Below, piece after piece: positions 49,506 through 60,082 of a stretch of DNA of 64,000 bases. Numbering within the stretch: the first letter of the stretch is position 1; the number at the start of each line of letters is the position of its first letter. Position numbers and translations under genes: made by a program. The notes beneath the pieces are model-generated. The model was given only the letters and a program-made list of their open reading frames with translations, was not told the DNA's origin and made no database searches. Source of the stretch: Zhongshania aquatica (GTDB lineage: Bacteria; Pseudomonadota; Gammaproteobacteria; Pseudomonadales; Spongiibacteraceae); contig NZ_JANZNQ010000001.1 of assembly GCF_027257955.1 (NCBI RefSeq), forward strand, positions 310,001-374,000, written 5' to 3'.

Positions 49506-51965
49506 ATGGACCAACATTACGCCCCCCGCGACATCGAAACCTGCGCCCAACAATTTTGGCAGGATCAAAACAGTTTCGCCGCCGTCGAAGACGCCAGCCG
49601 CGAAAAATACTATTGCTTGGCGATGTTCCCCTACCCCAGCGGAAAATTACACATGGGGCATGTGCGTAACTACAGCATTGCCGATGTGATTTCGCGCTAT
49701 CAGCGTATGTTGGGCAAAAACGTTTTACAGCCTATGGGTTGGGATGCGTTTGGTTTGCCCGCAGAAAACGCAGCGGTAAAAAACAAAACCGCACCGGCAA
49801 AGTGGACGGTTGAAAACATTGCCTATATGCGCGATCAGCTGAAGCAACTGGGCTTTGCCTATGATTGGAACCGCGAGCTAGCAACCTGCAAACCAGATTA
49901 CTATCGCTGGGAACAGTGGTTCTTCACCCGCCTCTACGAAAAAGGCATGGTCTACAAAAAGACCTCGGCGGTGAATTGGTGCCCAGTCGATGAGACCGTA
50001 TTGGCGAATGAACAGGTTATTGACGGCTGCTGCTGGCGCTGCGACACCCAAGTTCAGCGCAAGGAAATTCCACAGTGGTTTATTAAAATCACCAGCTATG
50101 CTGATCAATTGCTTAACGACCTAGACCAACTCGACGGCTGGCCTGAGCAAGTCAAAACCATGCAGCGCAACTGGATTGGTCGCTCGCAGGGCGTGCAAAT
50201 GCGCTTTGATTTAGACACCACCATTGCGGGCATGAACAGTTTTGAGGTTTACACCACGCGCCCCGACACCCTCATGGGCGTCACCTATGTGAGCTTGGCG
50301 GCAGAACACCCCATTAGCTTGGAACTGGCAAAAACCAATGCCAAACTCGCTGCATTTATCGACGAATGCCGCAACAGTTCTGTGGCCGAAGCCGACATGG
50401 CGACCATGGAAAAGAAAGGCATGGCAACCGGCATAGATGCCCGCCACCCTATTACCGGCGAAGCGGTGCAAGTGTGGATCGCCAACTATGTATTAATGGA
50501 TTACGGCACCGGCGCGGTTATGGCAGTGCCTGCTCATGATCAACGCGATTACGAATTTGCTAAGAAATACAACCTCGCGATCAATCAAGTTATCGCGCCT
50601 GAAAATGGCGACGCGGTAAATCTTGAAGAAGGTGCGTTTACCGAGAAAGGTATATTGGTCAACTCCGCCGCCTTTGACGGTTTGAATTTTGAAGCCGCCT
50701 TTAAAGCAATTTCCGATGAACTTGTTGCAAAGGACAAAGGCAAAGTCACCACCAACTACCGCCTTCGCGACTGGGGGGTGTCTCGTCAACGTTACTGGGG
50801 GGCACCGATCCCCATATTCAATCTGCCCGACGGCGGCGAAATTGCGGTACCAGCCCATAAATTGCCTATTCTGCTACCGGAAGACGTAGAGATGGACGGC
50901 GTACAGTCGCCCATCAAAGCGGATACCGAGTGGCGCAAAGATAATCTCGACGGCGTCGCTGTTGAGCGCGAAACCGATACCTTCGATACCTTTATGGAAT
51001 CGAGTTGGTACTACGCACGCTTTACCTGCCCAGACTTTGAAGACGGCATGCTAGACCCCGACCGCGCCAATTACTGGCTGCCGGTAGACCAATATGTTGG
51101 CGGTATCGAGCACGCAATTCTTCACCTCTTGTACGCACGATTCTTCCACAAATTAATGCGTGACGAAGGTCTACTCAATTCTGACGAGCCGTTTAAACAA
51201 TTGCTTTGCCAAGGCATGGTATTGAAAGACGGCAGCAAGATGTCCAAGTCCAAGGGCAACACCGTCGATCCGCAGGCATTGATCGAACAGTACGGCGCCG
51301 ACACCGTGCGCCTATTTATTATGTTCGCAGCGCCGCCAGAGCAAAGTTTAGAATGGTCTGACAGCGCAGTAGAGGGCGCACATCGCTTCCTGAAACGCCT
51401 ATGGAAATTAGCGGCGACTCATCTTGAAGCGGGCACAGCGCCCGCGCTAACGCCGGAAAGTTTGAGCGGCCCGCAGCAGGATTTACGTCGTAAAACCCAT
51501 GAAACCATCGCAAAAGTCAGCGATGATTTTGGTCGCCGCCTCACCTTCAACACGGCTATCGCTGCGGTAATGGAGTTGGTCAACGACGTCAGTCGCTTCC
51601 AACGTGAAACTGAGCAGTGCCTTGCCGTTGAGCGCGAAGCCATTGAAGCCGCCGTGCGTCTACTTGCGCCAATCGTGCCGCATATTAGTCACCAGCTATG
51701 GATCAACCTCGGCCACAGCGATGCCGTTATCGACGCACCATGGCCGCAAACGGATGAAAGTGCGCTGGTACGCAATACCATTGAAATGGCGGTACAGGTC
51801 AATGGTAAACTGCGAGCTACTATTACAGTCGCCGCCGATGCTGATGCGGAAAGTATTAAGCAACTAGCGCGGGAACAGGAAAACGTACAACGCTTTCTTG
51901 CTGACTTAACCATCCGCAAGGAAATTTTAGTCCCTAAAAAATTGGTGAATATCGTTGCTAACTAA
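49506..51965 (+). CDS. leuS: Leucyl-tRNA synthetase
   Basis: An 819-residue class I synthetase charging tRNA-Leu. HIGH-type motif [20 protein letters not shown] in [15 protein letters not shown], the CP1 editing domain (about residues 225-415, [13 protein letters not shown] and [15 protein letters not shown]) and the C-terminal anticodon-binding region are complete. It starts the leuS-lptE-holA run, and the stop overlaps the lptE start by 11 bp. Confidence 0.97.
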   Translation: MDQHYAPRDIETCAQQFWQDQNSFAAVEDASREKYYCLAMFPYPSGKLHMGHVRNYSIADVISRYQRMLGKNVLQPMGWDAFGLPAENAAVKNKTAPAKWTVENIAYMRDQLKQLGFAYDWNRELATCKPDYYRWEQWFFTRLYEKGMVYKKTSAVNWCPVDETVLANEQVIDGCCWRCDTQVQRKEIPQWFIKITSYADQLLNDLDQLDGWPEQVKTMQRNWIGRSQGVQMRFDLDTTIAGMNSFEVYTTRPDTLMGVTYVSLAAEHPISLELAKTNAKLAAFIDECRNSSVAEADMATMEKKGMATGIDARHPITGEAVQVWIANYVLMDYGTGAVMAVPAHDQRDYEFAKKYNLAINQVIAPENGDAVNLEEGAFTEKGILVNSAAFDGLNFEAAFKAISDELVAKDKGKVTTNYRLRDWGVSRQRYWGAPIPIFNLPDGGEIAVPAHKLPILLPEDVEMDGVQSPIKADTEWRKDNLDGVAVERETDTFDTFMESSWYYARFTCPDFEDGMLDPDRANYWLPVDQYVGGIEHAILHLLYARFFHKLMRDEGLLNSDEPFKQLLCQGMVLKDGSKMSKSKGNTVDPQALIEQYGADTVRLFIMFAAPPEQSLEWSDSAVEGAHRFLKRLWKLAATHLEAGTAPALTPESLSGPQQDLRRKTHETIAKVSDDFGRRLTFNTAIAAVMELVNDVSRFQRETEQCLAVEREAIEAAVRLLAPIVPHISHQLWINLGHSDAVIDAPWPQTDESALVRNTIEMAVQVNGKLRATITVAADADAESIKQLAREQENVQRFLADLTIRKEILVPKKLVNIVAN

Positions 51966-52473
51966 GCTGATCAATAACGCGCTCATCGTCGCAGTCTGCC
52001 TTACGGTGGCAGGCTGTGGTTTTGCGCTGCGCGGTAATACCAGCATAGATAAAGACATGCAGCCCATTTACGTGGTGAACGATCGCGAAAGCAAAGAGCT
52101 CAGCCTGTCGTTAAAACGGCAATTCGCCATCAATGACGTCGCCGTCAGCAAGCATCGTAAGGATGCGAAACTCATTGTTGTTATAAAACTACTAGACGAA
52201 GAAAAACGCAGCGTAGCCCTAGACCGCGAAGCCCGCGACGCGGAATACGCGCTGTTTGAATCTGCCAGTATCGAACTGCAAAGCCCCGACGGTACAAATC
52301 TGCGCGGCCCACATACACTGCAACAGCGCCGCCTCATTGTGAACGACCCGGACAACCCAGTTGGCGAAGAAACCGAATCGACCATTGTTCGCGCGGAAAT
52401 GCGTGAGCAACTGAGTATTCGTCTCGCGCGCCAAGTCGAGTTCTGGTCGCACCAACTTCAAGAACAGCCCTAA
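51955..52473 (+). CDS. lptE: LPS-assembly lipoprotein LptE
   Basis: A 172-residue outer-membrane lipoprotein that plugs the LptD barrel for LPS insertion. The signal peptide ends in LTVAGC (Cys21) followed by GFALRGN, the family hallmark. The start is TTG at 51955 inside the leuS end; there is no ATG before the signal peptide. The stop overlaps the holA start (TAATG). Identification rests on the lipobox, the N-terminal motif and synteny. Confidence 0.92.
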   Translation: MLTKLINNALIVAVCLTVAGCGFALRGNTSIDKDMQPIYVVNDRESKELSLSLKRQFAINDVAVSKHRKDAKLIVVIKLLDEEKRSVALDREARDAEYALFESASIELQSPDGTNLRGPHTLQQRRLIVNDPDNPVGEETESTIVRAEMREQLSIRLARQVEFWSHQLQEQP

Positions 52474-53498
52474 TGCGGATACGTTCGGAGCAACTCACCG
52501 GACACCTCAGCAAGCAATTACTGCCTGTCTATTTAGTGTGCGGTGAAGAACTACTTATCAATCAAGAATGTTGCGACACCATTCGTCAACACTGCCGCAA
52601 AGAAGGAATTAGCGAACGCGAAGTCTTAAATGTTGACCGCAGTTTTGACTGGGGGCAACTACTCGACGCTGGCCAATCAATGTCACTTTTCGCTGACCGA
52701 AAACTTATAGAGTTGCGCCTTGGCGACAGCAAAATGGATCAGAAAAGTTCGGCTGCGTTGCAGGAGTATCTGCAGCACGTCGACGGCAGTAATATTCTGC
52801 TAGTGAGCTGTGGCAAGCTCGACAGCCGCAGCATGAATAGCAAATGGGTGAAGGCACTGGATAATGCTGGCGCGGTGATTCAAGTGTGGCCGGTTGATCG
52901 CCAACACCTTAACAACTGGATTATGCAGCGAATGCGGAATATCGGCCTAAGCGCGGACAATGACGCAGTGCAGCTACTGGCTGATCGGGTTGAAGGCAAT
53001 TTACTCGCCGCCGACCAAGAAATATCTAAACTCAAAATCTTAGCGGGGGATCGCACGATCACCGCTGACGTGGTCGCCAATGCGGTCGCCAGCAGCGCGC
53101 GCTACGATGTATTTAAGCTGATCGATACCGCACTGGCGGGGAATGCCGGCAACGCCTTACAAATGCTGCACAGCCTACAGGCCGAAGGCGGCGAAGACAT
53201 CGCCATGCTTGGCGCAGTAACTCGGGAAATTCGCGCCCTCTATCAATGTGCGCAACAACTCGAACAAGGTGTCAGTATAGACCGGGTTTTAGACGGTGCC
53301 CGAGTGTGGGACAAACGCAAAGCACTTTATAAAAGCGCCCTGCGCCGTATGAAGCCCCTGCAGCTCGGCAAGCTTCTGCAACTTGCTACCCGCATCGACG
53401 CCGCGCAAAAAGGCCAAAGCAAGGAAAATGGCACGGTACTGCTCGCCAATCTAGTGTCGCTACTCGCCGGCCAGAAACTCACCGAGTTATTAGCGTAA
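52473..53498 (+). CDS. holA: DNA polymerase III subunit delta
   Basis: A 341-residue clamp-loader delta subunit. The N-terminus (LTGHLSKQLLPVYLVCGEELL) and the AAA+-like fold with the LLAADQEISKLKIL block match HolA. Delta opens the beta clamp. ATG overlaps the lptE stop by one base. It converges on the metallophosphoesterase gene with a 45-bp gap that holds no clear hairpin. Confidence 0.95.
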   Translation: MRIRSEQLTGHLSKQLLPVYLVCGEELLINQECCDTIRQHCRKEGISEREVLNVDRSFDWGQLLDAGQSMSLFADRKLIELRLGDSKMDQKSSAALQEYLQHVDGSNILLVSCGKLDSRSMNSKWVKALDNAGAVIQVWPVDRQHLNNWIMQRMRNIGLSADNDAVQLLADRVEGNLLAADQEISKLKILAGDRTITADVVANAVASSARYDVFKLIDTALAGNAGNALQMLHSLQAEGGEDIAMLGAVTREIRALYQCAQQLEQGVSIDRVLDGARVWDKRKALYKSALRRMKPLQLGKLLQLATRIDAAQKGQSKENGTVLLANLVSLLAGQKLTELLA

Positions 53499-53543
53499 CT
53501 GCACGCCAATCAAGCCGAACCGCAACACCGCTTTTAACTTCTT

Positions 53544-55586
53544 TTAACCGCCAAGACTAGCCAGACCATCAAATAAACCATCTAAAGCAGACAGCGGCAA
53601 CGCGCCTAAGCCCTGGAGTAACGACGGCAGTAATAGCGTATCTAGGTCATAGGTGACTTCACGCACAACCGCCAGTAATGCACTGCTGATAAACTTAGGC
53701 CCTAGGCCAATCGCATCACTTACTTCCGCAGGCGCAAACTCCTCTATCGGAATAACTTTGAGCAGTAAATTGGCAAGTAAGTCGTCGGTGGTAGACACCA
53801 CCACTTGACCGATTTCGCTGGTGCTGACATTGCCTACCCCATCGATCACGCGAGTGACGTCAAAGAGTAATTCAGACAATAGACTCATGGCACCACCAGC
53901 AACGGGGACGCTGCCGCCCTCTTCTTCAATACTGTCAACGATGCCCTGAATATTGCCGGCAAGATGATTTAAAGGGTCGGTCAAACTGCGCAAATCGACT
54001 GATGCGGCGTCATCGCCGCTGCCAGCTTCGCCAGTAAATTGTTCTAGCGCTGCTGCAAGTTGATCAAATGGCGCAGGTAAACCTTCCTCGCCCGCCGCCG
54101 GTATAGCGCTCTGTAAATTCTGCAGGGCGTACAACAGTGCCTGACTAGCGCGCTCGCCACCCGCGAGTGCCAACTCAGGGTTCTGCTCGGTTGCCGCTCC
54201 CTGTAAACCGCTGAGTAGGGAATCGACAACTTCTAATAAAGCATTTCCAGACTCGCCGACAGCGGCGACGACTCCCGCTAAATTTTCCTCTGGAATTGCA
54301 GCAGCTAAGGTCGCAAAGCCATCGGCGAACTGAGTTTGCACCGGATCAAGATTCCCCTCTTGATCAGTCACATCAAAATTCGACTCGCCCACTAGAGGAT
54401 TAGTGAAGCCATCTGAGGCCGGCAAACCAATCGCAGCTTGCTGACTTTGCTCACGACGGAATGCGGGCTGCGGCGTGGCCAAGGAGCCTAAACCAAGTGC
54501 GGCATCGTCTGGATCGACTTGATACACTTCGCCGACCATTTTATCGCCTTTAATCTCGACCCAAACAAAACCGTAGCTATCGCCTTTTTCGTAGTACACA
54601 GCGTTGTCGTCGCGGTGCTCTAGGCTGCGGGTTTTACTCGCCGCACCCGATAATATAAAGCCCGTTTTACCGCAGGATGCTACTGGCATTAACCACTGCA
54701 GGTCGTGGTCGTGACCCGCAAAAAAGAAATCTGCCTTGTCACACAAGGTCTCTTCCAAAAATGCCTTGTAACGGCTGCCCGCCAATACTGGTGCCACAAA
54801 GCCCGGCACACCGTCGTAGTTGCCGGCGTTACCATGGGAGCCATTAGACAAATAGGGATGATGAGCGAAGGCGATTTTCCATTTTGCTTTACTGTTCGCC
54901 ATCGCGTCTTTTAACCACTGCGCCTGCGCCAGACCGTAGTTGTTATACGAAAAATTTTCATTGCTATCGGGGAAGCCACCGGCAATTTGGTTGGAGTCCA
55001 CGGCAAACAATTCTACCAGTGGCGCCGCCGCATCTCCGCCCTGTGTTAAACGGTAGTAGCGGGCAGGCATATGCCAACGCGATGTTTGCCTAGGCTGCTC
55101 TGGATGCAATGCGTCACGGTAGTGGTAATCAACTTGAAAATCACCATTGGCGTTATTCGCGCCATCGCCACCAAAGAAACCACTATTATCGTGGTTGCCC
55201 AGCACCATATAGAAGGGCAAATCGATGGGGGCAAAGGGGAGTTCAAACTTTTCTTCAAACTGTGGATCAAGTTCAGAACTCACACCCGACTCGTAGATAT
55301 TATCGCCAAGTCCTAAAACCAAATCGCAGCCTTTAGCAGCGCAGACCTTTGCCACCGCCTCGCCAACTGCGTAGGCACCCGCGCTACCACTGCCACTGTC
55401 GCCCAATAAAATCATTCTTACGACCGGCTCAGTGACAGGAGTTTCATCTACCGGGGCTTGATCCACTAGGTCATCGTCAACGGACGTAGTACTCCCAGTA
55501 GAAGAGCTATTAGACGAAGACGATCCGCCGCAAGCGGCGAGGGTCATCATAAGGATGATCAGTAGTGAATTAGCGAGGGTTTTCAT
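53544..55586 (-). CDS. Lipoprotein metallophosphoesterase (purple acid phosphatase-like) with long C-terminal domain
   Basis: 680 residues from ATG 55586. The lipobox MTLAAC (Cys19) is followed by a Ser-rich linker. The calcineurin-like domain (about residues 55-370) carries the metal motifs: GDSG, GLGDNIYESG, LGNHDNSG, FAHHPYLSNGSHG and FFAGHDHDLQWL, like tartrate-resistant (purple) acid phosphatases. About 280 further residues are Leu/Ala/Gly-rich and helical (GLQGAATEQ, LFDVTRVIDGVG, LGALPLSALDGLF), resembling the middle region of bacterial collagen-like proteins (by memory). Exported and probably outer-membrane anchored; substrate unknown. Confidence 0.85.
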   Translation of the reverse strand: MKTLANSLLIILMMTLAACGGSSSSNSSSTGSTTSVDDDLVDQAPVDETPVTEPVVRMILLGDSGSGSAGAYAVGEAVAKVCAAKGCDLVLGLGDNIYESGVSSELDPQFEEKFELPFAPIDLPFYMVLGNHDNSGFFGGDGANNANGDFQVDYHYRDALHPEQPRQTSRWHMPARYYRLTQGGDAAAPLVELFAVDSNQIAGGFPDSNENFSYNNYGLAQAQWLKDAMANSKAKWKIAFAHHPYLSNGSHGNAGNYDGVPGFVAPVLAGSRYKAFLEETLCDKADFFFAGHDHDLQWLMPVASCGKTGFILSGAASKTRSLEHRDDNAVYYEKGDSYGFVWVEIKGDKMVGEVYQVDPDDAALGLGSLATPQPAFRREQSQQAAIGLPASDGFTNPLVGESNFDVTDQEGNLDPVQTQFADGFATLAAAIPEENLAGVVAAVGESGNALLEVVDSLLSGLQGAATEQNPELALAGGERASQALLYALQNLQSAIPAAGEEGLPAPFDQLAAALEQFTGEAGSGDDAASVDLRSLTDPLNHLAGNIQGIVDSIEEEGGSVPVAGGAMSLLSELLFDVTRVIDGVGNVSTSEIGQVVVSTTDDLLANLLLKVIPIEEFAPAEVSDAIGLGPKFISSALLAVVREVTYDLDTLLLPSLLQGLGALPLSALDGLFDGLASLGG

Positions 55587-55653
55587 AACATTACTCTCAA
55601 ATTTTAGCGCTTCCATTCTAGTGGCAGCGTCGTTTAAACATCTACGGCACTTG

Positions 55654-57282
55654 TCACACTTTAGGATAAGAGACCGGTGTATCTTCGATTAGGCGACTAC
55701 TGCCGCTGTTCACGGCTAAAGTTTTAACTTTGCTAGACTCCACTCCGGACTGATCTGCCGAATCAATATTTTCGGCATAATAAAACTCCGCTTGGGCGCG
55801 CTGATGATTCACATCCATCAAAATAAATCCGTGATTTTTTAAGTCCGTGTATTTCATGTGCGGGTTCACCACTGGCAACACCGCCGACACCAATTCAGCG
55901 GCCCCATCAGGAAAGCCCGGCGATGTAATACTCGGCGCTACAAACTCAACGCCAAGTGGCTCATCCAACACGCCGCCCGTAATAACCGCACTGCTTTTAT
56001 ACAGCTCGCTTGCCCAGCTGGTGTGAATATCACCGGTGAGTACCACCATATTAGAAATGCTGTTTTCCTCGACAAAATCGAGGATTTCTTCACGTTCGAC
56101 AGGATAGCCATCCCACTGATCCATATTCACCGCGATCAACGGGCTGAAGTCATTGGTGGGCACACCCGGCAGCAGACGCTGCAGTTCAAGTAATTGCAGC
56201 TGGGCAAACATGACTTGCTGACCGACAAATTTCCACTGCCCCTGTGCGGTTGCCAGCTTATTTTTAAACCAAGACTTCTGTGTTTGACCAAGCAAGTCTC
56301 GGGCGTCGGCACGAGCGGGATCAACTGGATTGTCTAATTGTTTAACGCGCCCTTCTAGGCGCGTATCTAACATAATGAAATCCGCTAAATCGCCATAGCG
56401 AAAGGCGCGATAAATACTGTCTTCACTCACTGTTGGCGGACGAATTGGCATCCATTCAAAGTAGGCTTGGATTGCCTGCGCCTTGCGATTAGCCCATTCG
56501 CCCTCGCCGTCATTGTGATTCTCTGCGCCGTCTTTGTAGGAATCATTAGCCGATTCATGGTCGTCCCAAATAGTAATAAAGGGGTGAATTAGATGGGCGG
56601 CCTGCAAATCCAAGTCCTTGCGATAATGGGCATAGCGACGGCGATAATCGTCTAAGACCATAATTTCATGGGGCGGATCGAGTCGTCGCTCGCTATTGTC
56701 ACCGTACTCATCATCGCCGTATTCATAGATGTAATCGCCCAAATGCAGAACAAAATCGAGATCAGTGCGATTGGCAATCATACGATATACAGAGAAATAC
56801 CCGTGGGGATAGCTGCTACAGGAACACACCGCGTAGCGCAGACGCTCTGCATATTGACCCGGCATAGGTAGCGTTTGCGCCCGGCCAACTGGCGACTGGT
56901 GCTCACCCACCGAGAAGCGATACCAATAATACTGTTCTGACAGCAAACCCGCCGCATCAAACTTAACGGTGAAATCTCGCTCAGCACTGGTGCTAAAGAT
57001 CTCTGACAACACGATACTGTTAAACTCAGCGTCCTCGGCAACCTCACAGAGCACATTGATGGTTCCAATCAGATCCTCTTTTGGTGTCACCCGGGTCCAC
57101 AAAATCACCCGATCATCCAGCGGATCACCACTGGCGACGCCGTGAATAAACGACACATTTACATCTGAAGCTGCGGTATTTGTAGATGAAGATCTGGAAT
57201 TGCTGCTGCCGCCACAGGCTGTCAATATTGGCACCGCAATCGATGCCGTTGTCATCACCCGCAGAAAATGTCGTCGCTTCAC
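55654..57282 (-). CDS. phoD: PhoD-family alkaline phosphatase/phosphodiesterase (Tat lipoprotein)
   Basis: 542 residues. The N-terminus has a twin-arginine motif (KRRHFLRV) and a lipobox ILTAC (Cys23), then a Ser-rich linker: a Tat-exported lipoprotein. The PhoD_N domain (about residues 40-140) precedes the metallophosphatase domain with LHLGDYIYEYGD, WDDHESANDSY and LTGDIHTSW. PhoD enzymes use Ca/Fe and hydrolyse phosphomono- and diesters during phosphate starvation; no Pho box was verified. The start is GTG at 57282. Gene neighbours suggest joint scavenging of organic phosphate with the upstream-facing phosphoesterase. Confidence 0.92.
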   Translation of the reverse strand: MKRRHFLRVMTTASIAVPILTACGGSSNSRSSSTNTAASDVNVSFIHGVASGDPLDDRVILWTRVTPKEDLIGTINVLCEVAEDAEFNSIVLSEIFSTSAERDFTVKFDAAGLLSEQYYWYRFSVGEHQSPVGRAQTLPMPGQYAERLRYAVCSCSSYPHGYFSVYRMIANRTDLDFVLHLGDYIYEYGDDEYGDNSERRLDPPHEIMVLDDYRRRYAHYRKDLDLQAAHLIHPFITIWDDHESANDSYKDGAENHNDGEGEWANRKAQAIQAYFEWMPIRPPTVSEDSIYRAFRYGDLADFIMLDTRLEGRVKQLDNPVDPARADARDLLGQTQKSWFKNKLATAQGQWKFVGQQVMFAQLQLLELQRLLPGVPTNDFSPLIAVNMDQWDGYPVEREEILDFVEENSISNMVVLTGDIHTSWASELYKSSAVITGGVLDEPLGVEFVAPSITSPGFPDGAAELVSAVLPVVNPHMKYTDLKNHGFILMDVNHQRAQAEFYYAENIDSADQSGVESSKVKTLAVNSGSSRLIEDTPVSYPKV

Positions 57283-57397
57283 GGAAAACCCACTCGTGTT
57301 ATCATCAAAAAGTAACAGCAGAATAACTTTTGGGTGTTACAGATACATTTCAGTGACCGTGGGCGCGCCTAAATATTTACGGAGACAATCTCAACAG

Positions 57398-57841
57398 ATG
57401 AAAACCCTTTCACTTTTTGCGGCCTGCGTGCTGCTTATGGCCTGCAGCAGCAAACCCATTCCATTTACCGATTATTTGGTCAGGAACCTTTTGCGTGACA
57501 ATCTAGAGACGATGGCGACACCCGCCATTTTTAAGGTTGAGGATATTACCGTGAAAAGTCTGGAGAGCGGGGAAACCACGGGTAGCGCTATTGCCGACGT
57601 CAGACTGCGCTTTCCTGAAGACTTCGACACCATGGCAAGTTTACGTAGACTAGAACCGTATAACGTCGCCTATTTACAATACAAAAGTAGCTTCGGTAAA
57701 TTTTCAGCGGGAGAGAGCCAAGTCCATCACGCTGAATATCAATTTGAACGTCGCGAAGGTAAGTGGCACATTGTCGGCAGTCGCGCTATTTCGCCGCCTG
57801 AGATTTTTCATGCCGCGGGCAGCCCTGCAACGAAAGAGTAA
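57398..57841 (+). CDS. Small lipoprotein of unknown function
   Basis: 147 residues with lipobox LLMAC (Cys16) followed by Ser-Ser. The mature part (ITVKSLESGETTGSAIADV, AEYQFERREGKWHIVGSRA) has an NTF2/DUF-like beta-rich look but no recognised family. ATG 57398 has GGAGA upstream; the frame is open to 57200 but would overlap the divergent phoD. It is divergent from phoD across a 115-bp gap. Confidence 0.75.
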   Translation: MKTLSLFAACVLLMACSSKPIPFTDYLVRNLLRDNLETMATPAIFKVEDITVKSLESGETTGSAIADVRLRFPEDFDTMASLRRLEPYNVAYLQYKSSFGKFSAGESQVHHAEYQFERREGKWHIVGSRAISPPEIFHAAGSPATKE

Positions 57842-57882
57842 CGCCGGACCTCATTGATAAAACTAAGCAATAAATCGACTGA

Positions 57883-58494
57883 TTAATAGTGACTACCCAA
57901 CTGTACCCAAGGCGCTTTGCCCTCTTGGTGGTAAACCTTAAAGCGGGTTAAGCCAGCATAGGGTACGCCTAAACGGGTCATCGCGCCCATGGGCATACCC
58001 AGCCAATGGCAGATCATCACGCGGATTACGGCGCCATGGGCGACGAGTAAGACCGACTGGCCTTTGTGCTCTTCTGCAATGGCTTCTAGTTCACTCGTAA
58101 TACGCTGACAGAAATCCGGCATGGCCTCGCCATTTGGAGGGCTCGCCTCTGCGGGAGACTCCCAGAAATCTGCCCATTCCTGCGGAAAACGCTTACGGGC
58201 AACATCATGCGCCAAGCCTTCCCAGTCACCGAAATGCATTTCACGCAGGTCTTCGCGCACCGTTATCGGGGTATTTCGATCAGTCGACAACATTTCAGCA
58301 AAGCGCTGGCAGCGCTGCAACGGTGAGCTAACAATGGAGTCCCAGCTTACATCACCCATGCTCGCCACTTTGTCGCGCATTTGCTGCCAACCGGTATCAC
58401 TAAGCGCCACGTCGGTGCTACCGCGAAAAATCTCGCCACCCTCGCAGGCGCCGTGACGTAACAAATCGATACTCGTTGTTGTCACTTTGGCCAT
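57883..58494 (-). CDS. cobC: Histidine phosphatase, probable alpha-ribazole phosphatase
   Basis: A 203-residue histidine-phosphatase-fold enzyme. LLRHGACEGGEIFRGSTDVAL holds the catalytic His12, with the second His in LLVAHGAVIRV. Its place after cobT and cobU supports the CobC role: dephosphorylating alpha-ribazole-5'-phosphate (or adenosylcobalamin phosphate) in the late cobalamin pathway. Sequence alone cannot exclude a general phosphoglycerate-mutase-like phosphatase. Confidence 0.85.
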   Translation of the reverse strand: MAKVTTTSIDLLRHGACEGGEIFRGSTDVALSDTGWQQMRDKVASMGDVSWDSIVSSPLQRCQRFAEMLSTDRNTPITVREDLREMHFGDWEGLAHDVARKRFPQEWADFWESPAEASPPNGEAMPDFCQRITSELEAIAEEHKGQSVLLVAHGAVIRVMICHWLGMPMGAMTRLGVPYAGLTRFKVYHQEGKAPWVQLGSHY

Positions 58495-58509
58495 CGCAAC
58501 ACCCTAGTT

Positions 58510-59556
58510 TTAATTATTACCGCGGCTAACGCCGGCCTGTTCAAAGCTCGCCATTTCTTTTTGTAAACGGCAGGCCGCTTGCATAATCGGCAATGCCAAG
58601 GCAGCGCCACTGCCTTCACCCAAACGCATATCCAACTGCAGCAACGGCTCGGCTTCCATTTTATTGAGCAAACGGCTATGTCCCGGCTCCGCTGAGCAGT
58701 GCGAGAAAAACAACCAAGGCCGAATGGAGGGATTGATTCTGACTGCCGACATTGCCGCTGCTGTACAAATATAGCCATCTACCAATACCGCAATACCATT
58801 CTGAGCAGCACGGATATAAGCGCCCGCCAAGGCATTAATTTCGTAGCCGCCTATGCGTCGCAGAACTTCCATGCCATTTTTCATATGGGGCAAATGCCGA
58901 GACATCGCACGAGTTACTACCGCCGATTTCTTAGCCAACATTTGATCACTAATTCCGGTGCCACGGCCTACCATCGCGGTTGCTGACAAGCGGGTATGTG
59001 CCACCGCCAATGCCGCTGCGGAGGTACTGTTACCGATACCCATCTCGCCACCGATAAAGACATCGATATCGCCAGCCTGATCAATGATATCGCGACCGAC
59101 GCCCATCGCCTCTTCACATTGCTCCATGGTCATGGCTTCGGTCACGCACATATTCTGAGTACCTGCCCCCACGCGCATATCCAACACATTGGGTAAATCT
59201 TCCAAGGCGTACACGGTGCCAACATTGATCACTTTAAAATCGACACCCAGCGCCTTAGCCAACACGCTAATTGCGGCGCCACCACTGGCGAAATTACGCA
59301 CCATTTCTGACGTCACAGATTGTGGATACGCCGATACATCCTCGGTAGTCACGCCGTGATCGCCAGCAAAAACCGCGATCAATGCCTTGTCTACGCGAGG
59401 TTCTAAGGTTCGCTGTATCGCCGACAATTGAATAGCAACATCCTCTAGCCTGCCCAAGGCACCCAGAGGCTTAGTTAAGCTTGCCTGTCGCGCCTGCGCC
59501 GAGGCACGAAATTCTTCGTCCGCTTCCGGTGCTAACTCCTCATACCAATGTGACAT
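58510..59556 (-). CDS. cobT: Nicotinate-nucleotide-dimethylbenzimidazole phosphoribosyltransferase
   Basis: A 348-residue CobT, making alpha-ribazole phosphate from nicotinate mononucleotide and dimethylbenzimidazole for the cobalamin lower loop. LIAVFAGDHGVTTEDVSAYP, GGEMGIGNSTSAAAL and the C-terminal MRLGEGSGAALALPI (which contains the catalytic Glu) are family blocks. It lies 4 bp after cobU. Confidence 0.95.
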   Translation of the reverse strand: MSHWYEELAPEADEEFRASAQARQASLTKPLGALGRLEDVAIQLSAIQRTLEPRVDKALIAVFAGDHGVTTEDVSAYPQSVTSEMVRNFASGGAAISVLAKALGVDFKVINVGTVYALEDLPNVLDMRVGAGTQNMCVTEAMTMEQCEEAMGVGRDIIDQAGDIDVFIGGEMGIGNSTSAAALAVAHTRLSATAMVGRGTGISDQMLAKKSAVVTRAMSRHLPHMKNGMEVLRRIGGYEINALAGAYIRAAQNGIAVLVDGYICTAAAMSAVRINPSIRPWLFFSHCSAEPGHSRLLNKMEAEPLLQLDMRLGEGSGAALALPIMQAACRLQKEMASFEQAGVSRGNN

Positions 59557-59560
59557 GCCT

Positions 59561-60082
59561 TTATCCTTTCAAAACGTGCTCTAAACCCGCTGTTACTAGC
59601 ACAACCCGATCTGCCATAGCAGCGAGGTCCTGATGTAAGCGTCCCGATTCGTCGACAAATTGCCGACTCAATGATCCTAGCGGCACAATACCCTGCCCCA
59701 CTTCGTTACTCACCAATACGATATGGCCTTCGGCGCGCTTAAGTACCTGATAGAACTCATCACGTATTTGCCGCCAAACTGAAAGATCGTCTTTCATTAG
59801 CCAGTTACTTAACCACAAAGTTAAGCAATCTACTAAAATGGCAGTGTCTGTCTTTGCACTGCTGTGAATCGCCTGAGCGAGCGCTTCAGGTGCTTCTACG
59901 GTCTGCCAACCATCGTGACGACGCTGATATTGATGGTGAGCGATACGCGCCGCCATCTCCTCATCGCCCGCGGTGGCGGTAGCGATGTAAATTCGCTTCG
60001 CATGGTTATCTGCAGCGCATATACGCTGCTCTGCCAAGCGACTTTTACCCGATCGCGCCCCACCAAGATACAGCTCTAACAC
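59561..60082 (-). CDS. cobU: Bifunctional adenosylcobinamide kinase/guanylyltransferase
   Basis: A 173-residue CobU/CobP. The P-loop is LYLGGARSGKSRLAE, and RIYIATATAGDEEM, with the guanylylated-His region HHQYQRRHDGW, is typical, as is LVSNEVGQGIVP. It phosphorylates and GMP-activates adenosylcobinamide. It heads the cobU-cobT-cobC run; the cobS gene expected next to these is not present in the window. No B12 riboswitch box is visible upstream. Confidence 0.95.
   Translation of the reverse strand: MLELYLGGARSGKSRLAEQRICAADNHAKRIYIATATAGDEEMAARIAHHQYQRRHDGWQTVEAPEALAQAIHSSAKTDTAILVDCLTLWLSNWLMKDDLSVWRQIRDEFYQVLKRAEGHIVLVSNEVGQGIVPLGSLSRQFVDESGRLHQDLAAMADRVVLVTAGLEHVLKG

Noticed and set aside
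57200-57397. Longer start for the small lipoprotein
   Set aside because: It would overlap the divergent phoD start region and place 66 residues ahead of a clear lipoprotein signal peptide.
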